Assembly: GCA_037143575.1 (NCBI GenBank)
Contig: JBAWYM010000009.1
Location: 1-41,160, forward strand
Length of the DNA: 41,160 nt
Reading direction: 5' to 3'
Source of the DNA: JBAWYM01 sp037143575
Lineage (GTDB): Bacteria > Patescibacteriota > Gracilibacteria > Peribacterales > Peribacteraceae
Shown here: positions 16,958 to 25,500 of the stretch, one piece after another
How the letters are laid out: the number at the start of each line of letters is the position of its first letter
Position numbering within the stretch: the stretch's first letter is position 1
The notes under the pieces: generated by a model
What the model was told of the DNA's origin: nothing
Databases searched by the model: none
The model's input: only the letters and a program-made list of their open reading frames with translations
Translations under genes and position numbers: made by a program

Positions 16958-17779
16958 ATGAGTCATCGCATGAGCAAACTTGTAGGAGAAATTTTCATAT
17001 TATTCTTTGTTCTCTTTGTGTCCTTATCGGTGATCGCAGAGCATCATCTCTTTAGATTTGGGCTGGAAGGTCTAGAAAGAATGGAGATATTTCAAGGTGT
17101 TCTCTATGCGATAGGTATTGTGCTCGCGATCTCAGGTGCATTTTTTCTTTTTAAGATGGCAACAATAGAGCATCTATCGTGGATGGTGCTCTTTCCACTT
17201 AGTTGGATCACGCAGACGTATTTTGTCATCGTCCCTTTGTATTACTTTCTGATCTATCGAAGAGTGGTCAATGGAACTCTTATGGCGAAAGAGGGGGAAG
17301 CATATTTTGTACTACCGACGATTATCAATACGGATGCGGCGACCTACGCATATTATTGGTTCATCTTCGTTCCAATTGTTTTTCTTTTTTTGGGAGGATC
17401 TGTTTTTGCGAGTTGGCTCAATCTTCTCTATCCAATTATCTACCCCGTTCTTTTCCTTATTGTAATCATAGCAAGTGTGTATTGTGCCCTTACTTTGCGC
17501 AAAACGAATGCTTCATCGAAGACAGTCAATGTATTAATTTTCGGATGGACGCTGTATTGGTTATTTCTCTTCTTCTATGGGACGCGAAACGCTATAGAGC
17601 AGCTATGGATTACTCCCCGATTGTTACTCGATATTTCCTTGTTTTATTTTTTCTTCTGGGGGATATGGACGCAACAGGGATACTTAAGAAAATGGCAGAT
17701 CGCTATAATTCTTGGAATCCCAACATTATTGTTCATTATAGGTTTTCTCTCTGGAGCACCTGGACTCTCTGCCCAGTGA
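16958..17779 (+). CDS. Polytopic membrane protein of unknown function
   Basis: The 273-aa protein has about eight hydrophobic segments, for example IFILFFVLFVSLSVIA, GIVLAISGAFFLF, WFIFVPIVFLFLGG, VLFLIVIIASVYCAL and IAIILGIPTLLFIIGFL. I recognise no catalytic motif or family. The DNA is visibly AT-richer, with many TTT/TTA/ATT codons, than argH before it and the helicase after it, which suggests acquisition by transfer or relaxed selection. ATG 16958 is preferred because a perfect -10 box lies 7 nt before it. The frame is open upstream to 16907. No partner gene is evident. Confidence 0.8.
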   Translation: MSHRMSKLVGEIFILFFVLFVSLSVIAEHHLFRFGLEGLERMEIFQGVLYAIGIVLAISGAFFLFKMATIEHLSWMVLFPLSWITQTYFVIVPLYYFLIYRRVVNGTLMAKEGEAYFVLPTIINTDAATYAYYWFIFVPIVFLFLGGSVFASWLNLLYPIIYPVLFLIVIIASVYCALTLRKTNASSKTVNVLIFGWTLYWLFLFFYGTRNAIEQLWITPRLLLDISLFYFFFWGIWTQQGYLRKWQIAIILGIPTLLFIIGFLSGAPGLSAQ

Positions 17780-17877
17780 AACCAATAGTGTATTTTTGAG
17801 CTTCACATTTTGACCATCGTCCATGGGCCGTCATTTCCTCCACCAATTCCTATCTTTCCGCTTCTAGGTCGCGTAGA

Positions 17878-19158
17878 ATGAGCATTCATTTCTCTTATTC
17901 AGACATGCCTCCAGAACTCCTCCAGCAATCACCCGGCTTCCAGGGCCTTGGCATTGCGCCGCAGATTCTACAGATCCTCGCTGCCAAGAATTTCGTCACT
18001 CCGACCCCCATTCAGGCCAAGTCGATCCCGCAGGGGATTGAGGGGAAGGACATCGTGGGCATCGCGCAGACCGGAACCGGCAAGACCTTCGCCTTCGGAA
18101 TCCCCATGCTCCAGCGCCTGTCTGCCGGCAAGGGCCGGGGGCTCATTATCGTTCCTACCCGCGAGCTCGCTTACCAAGTGGATGAATCTCTGAAGACCTT
18201 CGCTCCTGCTCTCGGGATCCGCATTGCTGTGCTCATCGGTGGTGCATCCATGTATCAGCAGCGCGAGATGATCCGTCGCAATCCCCAGATCGTCATCGCC
18301 ACCCCGGGCCGCCTCAATGATCACCTGCTGCAGCGGACGATCACGCTCAAAGAAGTGAAGATCCTCGTCCTCGACGAAGCCGATCGCATGCTCGACATGG
18401 GATTCAAGCCGCAGATCGATCAGATCCTGCAGCACGTTCCCAAGGAACGGCAGACGATGCTCTTCTCCGCCACGATGCCCCAGGAAATTCTCAAGCTCAT
18501 GAAGGCCGAGATGCGCCTGCCGCTCTCCATCGAAGTGGCCCCTTCCGGCACGACCGCCGCCGGGATCGAGCAGGAGCTCTTCATGGTGCAGAAAGCGGAG
18601 AAGCTTCCGCTCCTCGCCATGCTCCTCAAGGAGTACCGCGGGTCCATCCTCGTTTTTTCCCGCACCAAGCACGGTGCCAAGAAGATTACCCATGCCATTC
18701 GTTCGATGGGCTTCACGGCCGCCGAGATCCACGCCAACCGCTCGCTCGCCCAGCGCCGCGAAGCGCTCGAGGGATTCAAGCGCGGTGTGTACCGCATTCT
18801 CGTCGCCACCGATATCGCCGCACGCGGCATCGACGTCACGGGTATCGAGGTCGTCATCAATTACGATCTCCCCAATGATCCGCACGATTACGTGCACCGC
18901 ATCGGCCGCACTGCGCGTGCCGGTCTCAAGGGTCGGGCGATTTCCTTCGCCACAGCAGAGCAGAAGCGGGACATCTCCGACATCGAGCGCCTCGTCCGTT
19001 CCACGCTCCGTCGCAAAGCGACCCCTGTCCTGCAGCGTCTCGCTCCCATCCCCGGGCTGCCCGAAGATCGCGACGAAACACCGCACTACGGTCAGAACCG
19101 TGGAGGGAATCGTTTCGGTGGTGGTGGAGGAGGCGGGAAGAGAAGGGGACGGTGGTGA
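17878..19158 (+). CDS. DEAD-box ATP-dependent RNA helicase (RhlE-like)
   Basis: The 426-aa RNA helicase has all family motifs in order. These are a Q-motif region (GLGIAPQIL...FVTPTPIQ), motif I AQTGTGKT (about 63-70), PTRELAYQ, TPGR, motif II DEAD (about 165-168, VLDEADRMLDMGF), SAT (about 196), the motif IV-like ILVFSRTKHGAK, motif V ATDIAARGID, and motif VI HRIGRTARAG (about 339). The Gly/Arg-rich tail (NRFGGGGGGGKRRGRW) is an RNA-binding extension common in RhlE/CsdA-type proteins. It should unwind RNA duplexes in ribosome assembly or mRNA turnover. The start could also be ATG 17905, because TAGAAT at 17874-17879 overlaps the first ATG and looks like a -10 box. Both starts leave the domain intact. 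Confidence 0.93.
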   Translation: MSIHFSYSDMPPELLQQSPGFQGLGIAPQILQILAAKNFVTPTPIQAKSIPQGIEGKDIVGIAQTGTGKTFAFGIPMLQRLSAGKGRGLIIVPTRELAYQVDESLKTFAPALGIRIAVLIGGASMYQQREMIRRNPQIVIATPGRLNDHLLQRTITLKEVKILVLDEADRMLDMGFKPQIDQILQHVPKERQTMLFSATMPQEILKLMKAEMRLPLSIEVAPSGTTAAGIEQELFMVQKAEKLPLLAMLLKEYRGSILVFSRTKHGAKKITHAIRSMGFTAAEIHANRSLAQRREALEGFKRGVYRILVATDIAARGIDVTGIEVVINYDLPNDPHDYVHRIGRTARAGLKGRAISFATAEQKRDISDIERLVRSTLRRKATPVLQRLAPIPGLPEDRDETPHYGQNRGGNRFGGGGGGGKRRGRW

Positions 19159-19229
19159 GTACGATTTCCGTACTGGATCAGTGAGAGAAAAGCCTATAGA
19201 GTTTCGGGAGGATAGTCAGTGTTACTCTC

Positions 19230-22200
19230 ATGTTTGTGTTTCCCTTGAAAAATCACCATCGATTATCCTTGGTTACAGTCGTTCTGTGCGTCGTCCTCGC
19301 AGCGGTGTCCATCGGCTTTTCCCGTTCCCGTTATATTCTCATTCCTGCGCATCCTGTCGCGATCCCCACCCCCTTCACCGCGTCTTCGGATTCACCCTTC
19401 GGTGGCGATCTTCTTTCTACCGGCACACCAGAACATCCCAGTTACGACGTCACCTTTGCAACTAACTCTTCGCAGGTCCTCTCCGATACCAGCATCTTCT
19501 CCATCATCATCCCCGATGATCCTACGATCTCCGACGGAGTTCCTCTGAGTGGCGCTTTCTCGGGCAATGGTATGTTCTACGGCTACCTCTATACCGATGC
19601 CAATGCTTCCGGGGAACTCGCCGGCGCTGTGGCCGCCGCCCCTGACTTTGCCCAAGGCAACAACGTTCCCTTCAAGGATCTCTTCTCGGGTACGTTCTTC
19701 GCTTCCGACGCCGAGAAGAATGATGCCGATGGACAGATATTCCTCACCAGCTACGAAACCACCCACTCCGCCTCCGGGAAGCTCATTCGCTTTCTCTCAC
19801 TCAAAGATCTCACTTTAAAGAAGAACTCCCGCATGATCATCGTCACGAAGGATGCGACGACGACTCTCACTGTTCGCAATGTGACGTGGTGCGGGGACAC
19901 TATTACGAATGGCACCGAGCAGTGCGAAGATGGCAACGCGATTGATGGCGATGGCTGCTCTTCAATGTGCGTCATCGAGTCCGGCTGGACATGCAGTGGG
20001 ACACCATCGGTGTGTGCTCCTCGTTGTGGCAATGGTATTCTCGACGTTTTCCTGCGTAACGGAATCCGGGAGACCGACGAAGAGTGCGAAGCTCCATCCA
20101 TCTCCTGCAGCGCAGATAAGATCTGTTATCACTGTGTGTGCTTACCGCCGGATCGCTGCCAGATTACCCTGCGCATGAGCTCGTATTCCCGGATCTTCTT
20201 CACCCCGAACGGCAGGAAAGCGTACGTGATGGGCTCTACTCCCATCGTCGCTGCCATCGATACGAGCATCGATACTGTCGTCGGAAAGGCGATCGTCGGG
20301 ACGTTCTCCAGGGGTGATATCGCTTTGAGCCCCGACGGGTCTCGTGCGTACATGGTGAGTGATGGCAGCAACTCCGTTGCGGTTATCGAGACTGCCGGTG
20401 ACACCGTCACGAAGACGATTGCAGTGGGCACCGATCCGCGTGCTATTGCCCTTACTCGGAATGGCAGGAAAGCGTTCGTCGTGAATACCCGCAGTAATAC
20501 TGTCTCGGTCATCGATACGATGACCGGTTCGGTGACGAAAACGGTGGCGGTGGGTGGATTTCCCCTGGCGATCGCTCTGACACCCGATGGCAGGATGGCG
20601 TATGTGTTGAACTACGGTTCCGATTCGGTCTCGGTGATCGCCACAGCCAGCGGTAGTGTACAGGCAACGGTGCCCGTGGGGAGAGCACCGTATCGTCTGG
20701 TCTTCACTACCGACGGGGCGAAAGCATACGTCGTCAATCATGGAGGGAATACCATTTCCGTCATCGATACTGCGAGTATGAGAGTTATCACAACCGTGAC
20801 GGTCGGCAGTCTCCCGGATGGCATCGCGATCACGCCCGACGGGACCAAAGTCTACGTCGTGAACACGAGCGCCGGCTCCGTCTCGGTCATCGCGACGGCT
20901 ACGAATACGGTCACGAACACCCTCACGGTGCTCGGGAATCCTTATGCGATCGTCATCGCGGCGACGCCTGCAGGTACCAAGGCCTACGTCTCGTACCAGA
21001 ATGGCGACTCCATCTCGGTGATCGCAACCGCGAGTGACACCGTCTCGATGGTGAAGGTTGGGAGCAATCCGATTGCTATCTCCGTTTCCCCGGACGGCAA
21101 GAAGGCATACGTGGCGAACTACGCGAGCGGTTTCCTCTCGGTGATCGATACTTCTACTGATATTTTGCTTCGCACCTGCGGATCGTTGGTACCATCTGCT
21201 TCATCCGCAGCATCCCTCTCCTCTTTACCTTCTTCATCCGTATCCTCTGTATATTCTTCTACCGTTTCCACGTCTTCTGTTTCATCTTCTGCTTTCCCCC
21301 CTTCTTCTTCCACTTCTCCCTGTGGTCCCTTCACGCCAGTTCCAGGATGCGCAGCAGGTCCATCAGTACCGCAATCCTGCATTGCGCTTTATGGCGAATC
21401 CTGTTCGTATTGTGATCCCCTGTGCAGGATGGAGAATATTGTTGGGCCTCATTGCGGAGATGGCATTCCTCAGATAGTGGATGGGGAGAAGTGTGATGCT
21501 GGCTTAAACAATGGGTTACCGGGGTATTGCGATGCCACCTGTCAGCAGATGCTTCCTCTTCCGGTGGCGTGCGATGCGGTGTTCAGCTCCGGGGGGGGAG
21601 GAGTAGGAGGGGGAGGGACACCAACGTGTCAGGCGAGCGGCTTTGGTAAGAAACCACTTCCAAGCAGCTTTGCCTTCAGTACTGTCATGGATTTGGATGG
21701 CGATGGGAGGCCGGATATCGTTTCGATTGGCACGAATATTCTCACCTATCAGAACGCGGGCGGTCTGGTGTTCCCTCAAGTGAGTTTCGGTCTTGTGCTG
21801 GAGGAGTTTCGCGAGAGATACCGTCTGATGATGATGTATGTCGATCTGGATCCGTTTCAGCAACAAAAGATGATGGCAGATATTCAGGATACGATCGTCT
21901 GTTTCCAGCTCAAGCCGGGTCGCACCCGTCGGGAGGAAAATCTGCTGTATCGCTATCAGGTCGTACAGAATTTCATGCAGATGGATGAACAGGCGAGGGG
22001 AATGGAGCTGATGACGATCACACGCGACATCACCGATATGGAGGCAGCAGCTTCCAGTAGCAGGACGGGTATCGGTTACTATCCCTCATTACGGGTCTAT
22101 GATCTCGATGGTGACGGCGACCTCGATGTGTTGATTCTGTCGGGGGCGACGAATGGTGACATCCTTTCGAATGTACTGACTCGCTGTATCAATACCAATG

Positions 22201-22829
22201 GGGCATTCCAATGTGGCTCCATGGGTGTTGCAATCATGGGCAAATGGTTCGCTGCTGTTCAGCTGGAGAGCGGTCCGGAGCTGGAGGTGGTCGTTCCGAC
22301 GATGAATGGTACGCGGTTCTACGATTTTACGACCGGTCAATGGCATGACTTTGCGCCTTTCTGCGTATCCCCGGTGCGGCCTGATATTGCGGCGATCTGT
22401 GCCACAGCCTCGCAGGGGTATAGGGATCTCATTCAGGTGGCGGACTTCAATGCTGACGGCCACATGGAGCAGCTCTCGGTTATTTCGTATAACGCTGGCA
22501 GGGATCTCTATATATTGATCGACGGCACAAGCATCGCACGCGTACCTGGATTGCAGTCTCCCGGGGCACGGAAATCAAAGGTCGTACCGGTTGATATGGA
22601 TAACGATGGTGACATCGATATTGCCGGAGTGGCTGGCGGTGGAGAAGTTTTCTGGTTTGAGAATCTGGGTGGAAATTCCTGGGGGGAGCATGTGATTGCA
22701 GAGAACGATATCAGTATCAATGTTGAAGGAGGAACGTTCAGTGCGGTGGATCTTGATGGTGACTATCTCCCTGAGCTCTATGCTCCCGGAGTGAGCGGAG
22801 GGATCTATACACGAAGTTGCCGTCCTTGA
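19230..22829 (+). CDS. Surface-anchored beta-propeller / FG-GAP repeat protein with the shared PIPF N-terminal domain
   Basis: The 1199-aa protein has an N-terminal signal anchor (about 11-31). Next is a domain of about 170 residues starting IPTPF (45-49), with FYGYLYTDA, FFASDAE and IIVTKDATTTLTV, that is shared with the proteins at 24307 and 25501. A Cys-rich DUF4215-like section follows (CGDTITNGTEQCEDGNAIDG). About eight YVTN-type propeller repeats come next (about 310-650; AIALTPDGRMAYVLNYG and AISVSPDGKKAYVANYA). A Ser-rich linker, a second Cys-rich stretch and FG-GAP/VCBS-like calcium motifs (DLDGDGRPDIV, DLDGDGDLDVLIL, DMDNDGDIDIAGV) complete the protein. It should sit outside the membrane as an adhesion or binding protein. 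A GGGAGGA sequence lies 17 nt before the ATG, too far for a normal ribosome site. The IS copy follows about 40 bp after its stop. Confidence 0.9.
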   Translation: MFVFPLKNHHRLSLVTVVLCVVLAAVSIGFSRSRYILIPAHPVAIPTPFTASSDSPFGGDLLSTGTPEHPSYDVTFATNSSQVLSDTSIFSIIIPDDPTISDGVPLSGAFSGNGMFYGYLYTDANASGELAGAVAAAPDFAQGNNVPFKDLFSGTFFASDAEKNDADGQIFLTSYETTHSASGKLIRFLSLKDLTLKKNSRMIIVTKDATTTLTVRNVTWCGDTITNGTEQCEDGNAIDGDGCSSMCVIESGWTCSGTPSVCAPRCGNGILDVFLRNGIRETDEECEAPSISCSADKICYHCVCLPPDRCQITLRMSSYSRIFFTPNGRKAYVMGSTPIVAAIDTSIDTVVGKAIVGTFSRGDIALSPDGSRAYMVSDGSNSVAVIETAGDTVTKTIAVGTDPRAIALTRNGRKAFVVNTRSNTVSVIDTMTGSVTKTVAVGGFPLAIALTPDGRMAYVLNYGSDSVSVIATASGSVQATVPVGRAPYRLVFTTDGAKAYVVNHGGNTISVIDTASMRVITTVTVGSLPDGIAITPDGTKVYVVNTSAGSVSVIATATNTVTNTLTVLGNPYAIVIAATPAGTKAYVSYQNGDSISVIATASDTVSMVKVGSNPIAISVSPDGKKAYVANYASGFLSVIDTSTDILLRTCGSLVPSASSAASLSSLPSSSVSSVYSSTVSTSSVSSSAFPPSSSTSPCGPFTPVPGCAAGPSVPQSCIALYGESCSYCDPLCRMENIVGPHCGDGIPQIVDGEKCDAGLNNGLPGYCDATCQQMLPLPVACDAVFSSGGGGVGGGGTPTCQASGFGKKPLPSSFAFSTVMDLDGDGRPDIVSIGTNILTYQNAGGLVFPQVSFGLVLEEFRERYRLMMMYVDLDPFQQQKMMADIQDTIVCFQLKPGRTRREENLLYRYQVVQNFMQMDEQARGMELMTITRDITDMEAAASSSRTGIGYYPSLRVYDLDGDGDLDVLILSGATNGDILSNVLTRCINTNGAFQCGSMGVAIMGKWFAAVQLESGPELEVVVPTMNGTRFYDFTTGQWHDFAPFCVSPVRPDIAAICATASQGYRDLIQVADFNADGHMEQLSVISYNAGRDLYILIDGTSIARVPGLQSPGARKSKVVPVDMDNDGDIDIAGVAGGGEVFWFENLGGNSWGEHVIAENDISINVEGGTFSAVDLDGDYLPELYAPGVSGGIYTRSCRP

Positions 22830-22870
22830 TGCGGGGGAATAATGAGTGTCATGATTAGGCATATGGGAAC

Positions 22871-22900
22871 CAGTCTTTTCCAATCCGAAGACTGCCCCGA
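22871..22900. repeat. IS terminal inverted repeat, left
   Basis: This end finishes with GACTGCCCCGA (22890-22900) and matches the reverse complement of 24216-24244. A further shared block inside the ends (GGTAGA ... GGATTCAT) extends the similarity to about 22933 on this side and 24191 on the other. Confidence 0.75.
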
Positions 22901-22933
22901 GTGAAAGTAAACTTGGTAGACGAAAGGATTCAT

Positions 22934-24178
22934 TCATATTGTAGCAGAAAGGTCATCTCCAATCATCTTGAAGAGTGTTCTTTTGGCTTCCTGCATCTCT
23001 CCGGCTGCCTGGTTGGGGGTTTTCTTCGCCGCCTGTTCCTTGAGCCATTCAATTGTAATGCCGGGTTTCAGGCACTGCTCCATGTCTGATAATGACAGGA
23101 GCTTCTGCAGCGGTGTCAGATACTGTTTGTACGAAATCTTCTTTCTGCCATTCGGCTCAACCTTCTCCGTCGGAAATCCTGATGGCCAGTAGAAATTCAC
23201 GTAAGGGACGAGGTGATCCCGGTAGAAGATGTTGATGCGCGGAGCCCACTTGCCGGGGATGTGCCAGTACCCCATGTGTTTGCGAATGATGGAGCCGTTC
23301 TTGGATTCCACAAGTCCGTTATCATTGCTGTGCCGCGGTCGGCCTTTCGTCTGGCGGATGAGCAGCTTGTTGAGGAGTCGCGCCACCGTCTTGTTGATGT
23401 ACTCGCTACCGTTGTCCGAGTGGAAGTTCTGGATGACGAACGGAAAGACGTCGAGCGCAGCCATGAGCACATCTTCAAGGAAGCTCTCCGAGATTTCCTC
23501 GACTGCCACGACGATCTCCCACTGCACAACCTCATCGACGAAATTGACGTGGTAGACGCCTTTTTCGCTGTTGCGATCCCCTTGATGCACCGTGTCCACC
23601 CGGATGAATCCCGCCTGACCGTTGGGTTGAGGTTTCTCGCGCTTGCCGATCGGTACCTGCACTGGTTGGGTCTTCGCGATGGTCAGTGCCTGTTCGCGAT
23701 AGATGCGTGAGCCACGGAGGTTGTAGAGATGACCGTTGGAAATGTCCTTGAGCCGTACGAAGCGTTTGTCGCCGGCGGCGTACATCGCTTTGCAGATTTC
23801 CCGGGTGGCATGACCGTTCAGTCGTCCGTGCAGATTGTCGGTTTCCGCGAGAAGTTCACGGTCTTCGTTTGTGTACGTCACGGTAAAGCCATGGCGTCTG
23901 TATGGTACACAGAGCATTTCACCACGCCGATAGGCGGCAATGTGGTCCGTGATTCCTCGTTTCTGCAATCCCGTAATCACGGAGAGGTATCTGCGGATGA
24001 TGCCTTTCTCGTCCCTTGTGCGATGGGTATACCGAAACTTGAGAAGTGTCGCATTGATCCACGATGCACGCTCCTGTGGAGGACACGTTGCCTTGATATC
24101 GAATACCTCTGAGGCGTCGAGAAATGCCCGTAGATCGTCAATCGTGCGGAGATGGGTATCGTCGAACATGGTGGTCAT
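22934..24178 (-). CDS. Integrase-core (rve) DDE transposase
   Basis: The 414-aa transposase has a retroviral-integrase-type catalytic core. The acidic triad is visible as D195 (FIRVDTVHQGD), D255 (NFHSDNGSEY) and E291 (DNGLVESKNG), giving DD35E spacing. The N-terminal 190 residues are basic and helical (for example RYTHRTRDEKGIIRRYLSVITG), probably the end-binding region. It should cut and join the inverted repeats flanking it. It is a single uninterrupted frame, unlike the two-frame IS3 layout, so it is closer to IS481/ISNCY-type single-ORF transposases. The exact IS family is uncertain. The frame and catalytic residues are intact, so the element may be active. Confidence 0.9.
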   Translation of the reverse strand: MTTMFDDTHLRTIDDLRAFLDASEVFDIKATCPPQERASWINATLLKFRYTHRTRDEKGIIRRYLSVITGLQKRGITDHIAAYRRGEMLCVPYRRHGFTVTYTNEDRELLAETDNLHGRLNGHATREICKAMYAAGDKRFVRLKDISNGHLYNLRGSRIYREQALTIAKTQPVQVPIGKREKPQPNGQAGFIRVDTVHQGDRNSEKGVYHVNFVDEVVQWEIVVAVEEISESFLEDVLMAALDVFPFVIQNFHSDNGSEYINKTVARLLNKLLIRQTKGRPRHSNDNGLVESKNGSIIRKHMGYWHIPGKWAPRINIFYRDHLVPYVNFYWPSGFPTEKVEPNGRKKISYKQYLTPLQKLLSLSDMEQCLKPGITIEWLKEQAAKKTPNQAAGEMQEAKRTLFKMIGDDLSATI

Positions 24179-24215
24179 GGGTGGATGTGGGTATGAATCC
24201 GCTCAATCTACCAGT

Positions 24216-24244
24216 TCGGGGCAGTCTTGTATTGGACAAGAGTG
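24216..24244. repeat. IS terminal inverted repeat, right
   Basis: This end starts with TCGGGGCAGTC (24216-24226) and is the partner of 22871-22900. It differs by a few substitutions and one gap. Confidence 0.75.
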
Positions 24245-24271
24245 AACCTTCCAAATCATACAATTTTCTGT

Positions 24272-24277
24272 TATAAT
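24272..24277 (+). promoter_or_regulatory. -10 box upstream of the dockerin gene
   Basis: A perfect TATAAT lies 28 bp outside the IS end. A leader of about 22 nt (containing CTACACAAACACCTTT) would precede ATG 24307 and has no Shine-Dalgarno sequence. The -35 is weak or absent (TTCCAA at 17 bp). Confidence 0.5.
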
Positions 24278-24306
24278 AGACAGTGAATTCCTACACAAAC
24301 ACCTTT

Positions 24307-25446
24307 ATGGATCATGCGCTTTCCGGGAAAATGTTTCGAGGAGCAATACTCATTCTCGTCGTCTGCGCTCTCGCTGCCGCCGGCGCTTTCTTCGCGATCA
24401 ATCGCGGGAGTTTCCATGCTGCGCCTCCTGTGCAGGAGCCGAACGACATTCCGATTCCGTTTACGCAGAATCCAGAAACAATCCTCTCCGCATATCTCAC
24501 GCCAGAGCAGATCGCGCAGAACGGAAAGACGATCTATGATGTATCTTTCCCGCTTGCAACAGACCTTTCCCGCGAGTTGGCAACGCAGGGCATCCACAAT
24601 GTGGTGACTCCGGATACTGCCGATGTGTCCGATGGAGTGAAGCTCAATTTCGCTCTGACGGAGAATAAAATCTTTTATGGGTACAAGTACTCGGACGTCA
24701 TTGCGACGGATGAGTTCCAGGCGCAGTTCCAGGCGCAGCGGCTTCTGAATACCACTGGTGATGCGGTGCCCTTTATCACACTCTTCCCTAGGCAATTCTT
24801 CGCTTCTCCGGCAGCAGAGGCCAACCCACAAACGAGGGCTATTCTCGACAGCTACCGTGGCAGAGGCGTGGATTTCCTCCCACTTTCTGATATTACTTTG
24901 GAGAAGAACGCTCGCTATGTGATTGTGACGGGAGACGATACTGGCGTGATCTTCACTATTCGTGGTATTCGCCAAAATCCGTGGTTCAATATTCATGAGC
25001 CGATGGATGTCAATGGCAACGGCATCGTGGAAAAGTCCGACTGGCAGGCTGTCAGAGATTTTATCAATCTCCATGGCACATCCACACCCGTCGTCTCGGG
25101 GACGGTGCCTTCTCCCCTTTATCCGGATGTCGATGGCAATGGAAGAGTGGAACCGATAGACGTGGCCATCATTGCAGCATACATCGGCGGTGAGTGCGGA
25201 AAGGATGGTGTACAACCAGGGCTCGGCGAAGTCTGCGACAACGGTGTGACGAACGACGATTGCGCGCCTGCGTACGGTGGAACTTGCTCGTACTGCAAGA
25301 GTGATTGCTCCGGGATGGTCACCAAGCAGGGAGGGTTCTGCGGTGACCACACCGTCCAGGCTCCCCCCGAAGAGTGTGATCCGCTGGTGCCCAATAGTTC
25401 CTGCCGATCGAACTGCATGAAATTTCCCAATCCTTTCATTCAATAA
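24307..25446 (+). CDS. Surface-anchored protein with PIPF N-terminal domain and dockerin
   Basis: The 379-aa protein has an N-terminal membrane anchor (about 10-31). The shared domain starts at IPIPF (48-52) and contains FYGYKYSD, FPRQFFASPAAE and RYVIVTGDDTGVIFTIRG. A type I dockerin-like unit lies at about 233-290 with two calcium loops, DVNGNGIVEKSDWQAVRDFI and DVDGNGRVEPIDVAIIAAYI. A Cys-rich tail follows (CDNGVTNDDCAPAYGGTCSY, then PPEECDPLVPNSSCRSNC). The frame extends upstream to a GTG at 24283, but ATG 24307 is favoured by the promoter position. It is 54 bp upstream of the next paralogue, so the two are probably cotranscribed. The dockerin could dock to the cohesins encoded at 6206-12336. 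That pairing is inferred. Confidence 0.88.
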   Translation: MDHALSGKMFRGAILILVVCALAAAGAFFAINRGSFHAAPPVQEPNDIPIPFTQNPETILSAYLTPEQIAQNGKTIYDVSFPLATDLSRELATQGIHNVVTPDTADVSDGVKLNFALTENKIFYGYKYSDVIATDEFQAQFQAQRLLNTTGDAVPFITLFPRQFFASPAAEANPQTRAILDSYRGRGVDFLPLSDITLEKNARYVIVTGDDTGVIFTIRGIRQNPWFNIHEPMDVNGNGIVEKSDWQAVRDFINLHGTSTPVVSGTVPSPLYPDVDGNGRVEPIDVAIIAAYIGGECGKDGVQPGLGEVCDNGVTNDDCAPAYGGTCSYCKSDCSGMVTKQGGFCGDHTVQAPPEECDPLVPNSSCRSNCMKFPNPFIQ

Positions 25447-25500
25447 TTCTCCTTTCCTCTTCATTGTCTTCTCACACACATCCACATTCCCTCTCTCCTC

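Larger units (their letters stand above)
22871..24244 (-). mobile_element. Insertion sequence with DD35E transposase
   Basis: The element is about 1374 bp and encodes one transposase (22934-24178, minus strand). Imperfect terminal inverted repeats of about 30 bp lie at 22871-22900 and 24216-24244. Both ends read inward CA.TCTT.TCCAAT, then AAGACTGCCCCGA, with a one-base gap. AAC flanks both ends (22868-22870 and 24245-24247), a possible 3-bp target duplication. The element lies between two paralogous surface-protein genes and disrupts neither. Confidence 0.8.

Noticed and set aside
17968..19086. Minus-strand 372-codon frame inside the helicase gene
   Set aside because: It is the antisense of a conserved DEAD-box gene with all motifs; it is a GC-bias shadow.
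19156..19158. Possible TGA recoding (Gly) as in Gracilibacteria
   Set aside because: The helicase, argH and other conserved genes end normally at TGA, with noncoding sequence after them.
19206..19212. GGGAGGA as Shine-Dalgarno for the 19230 gene
   Set aside because: It lies 17 nt from the ATG, beyond the useful range, and other genes here lack such sites.
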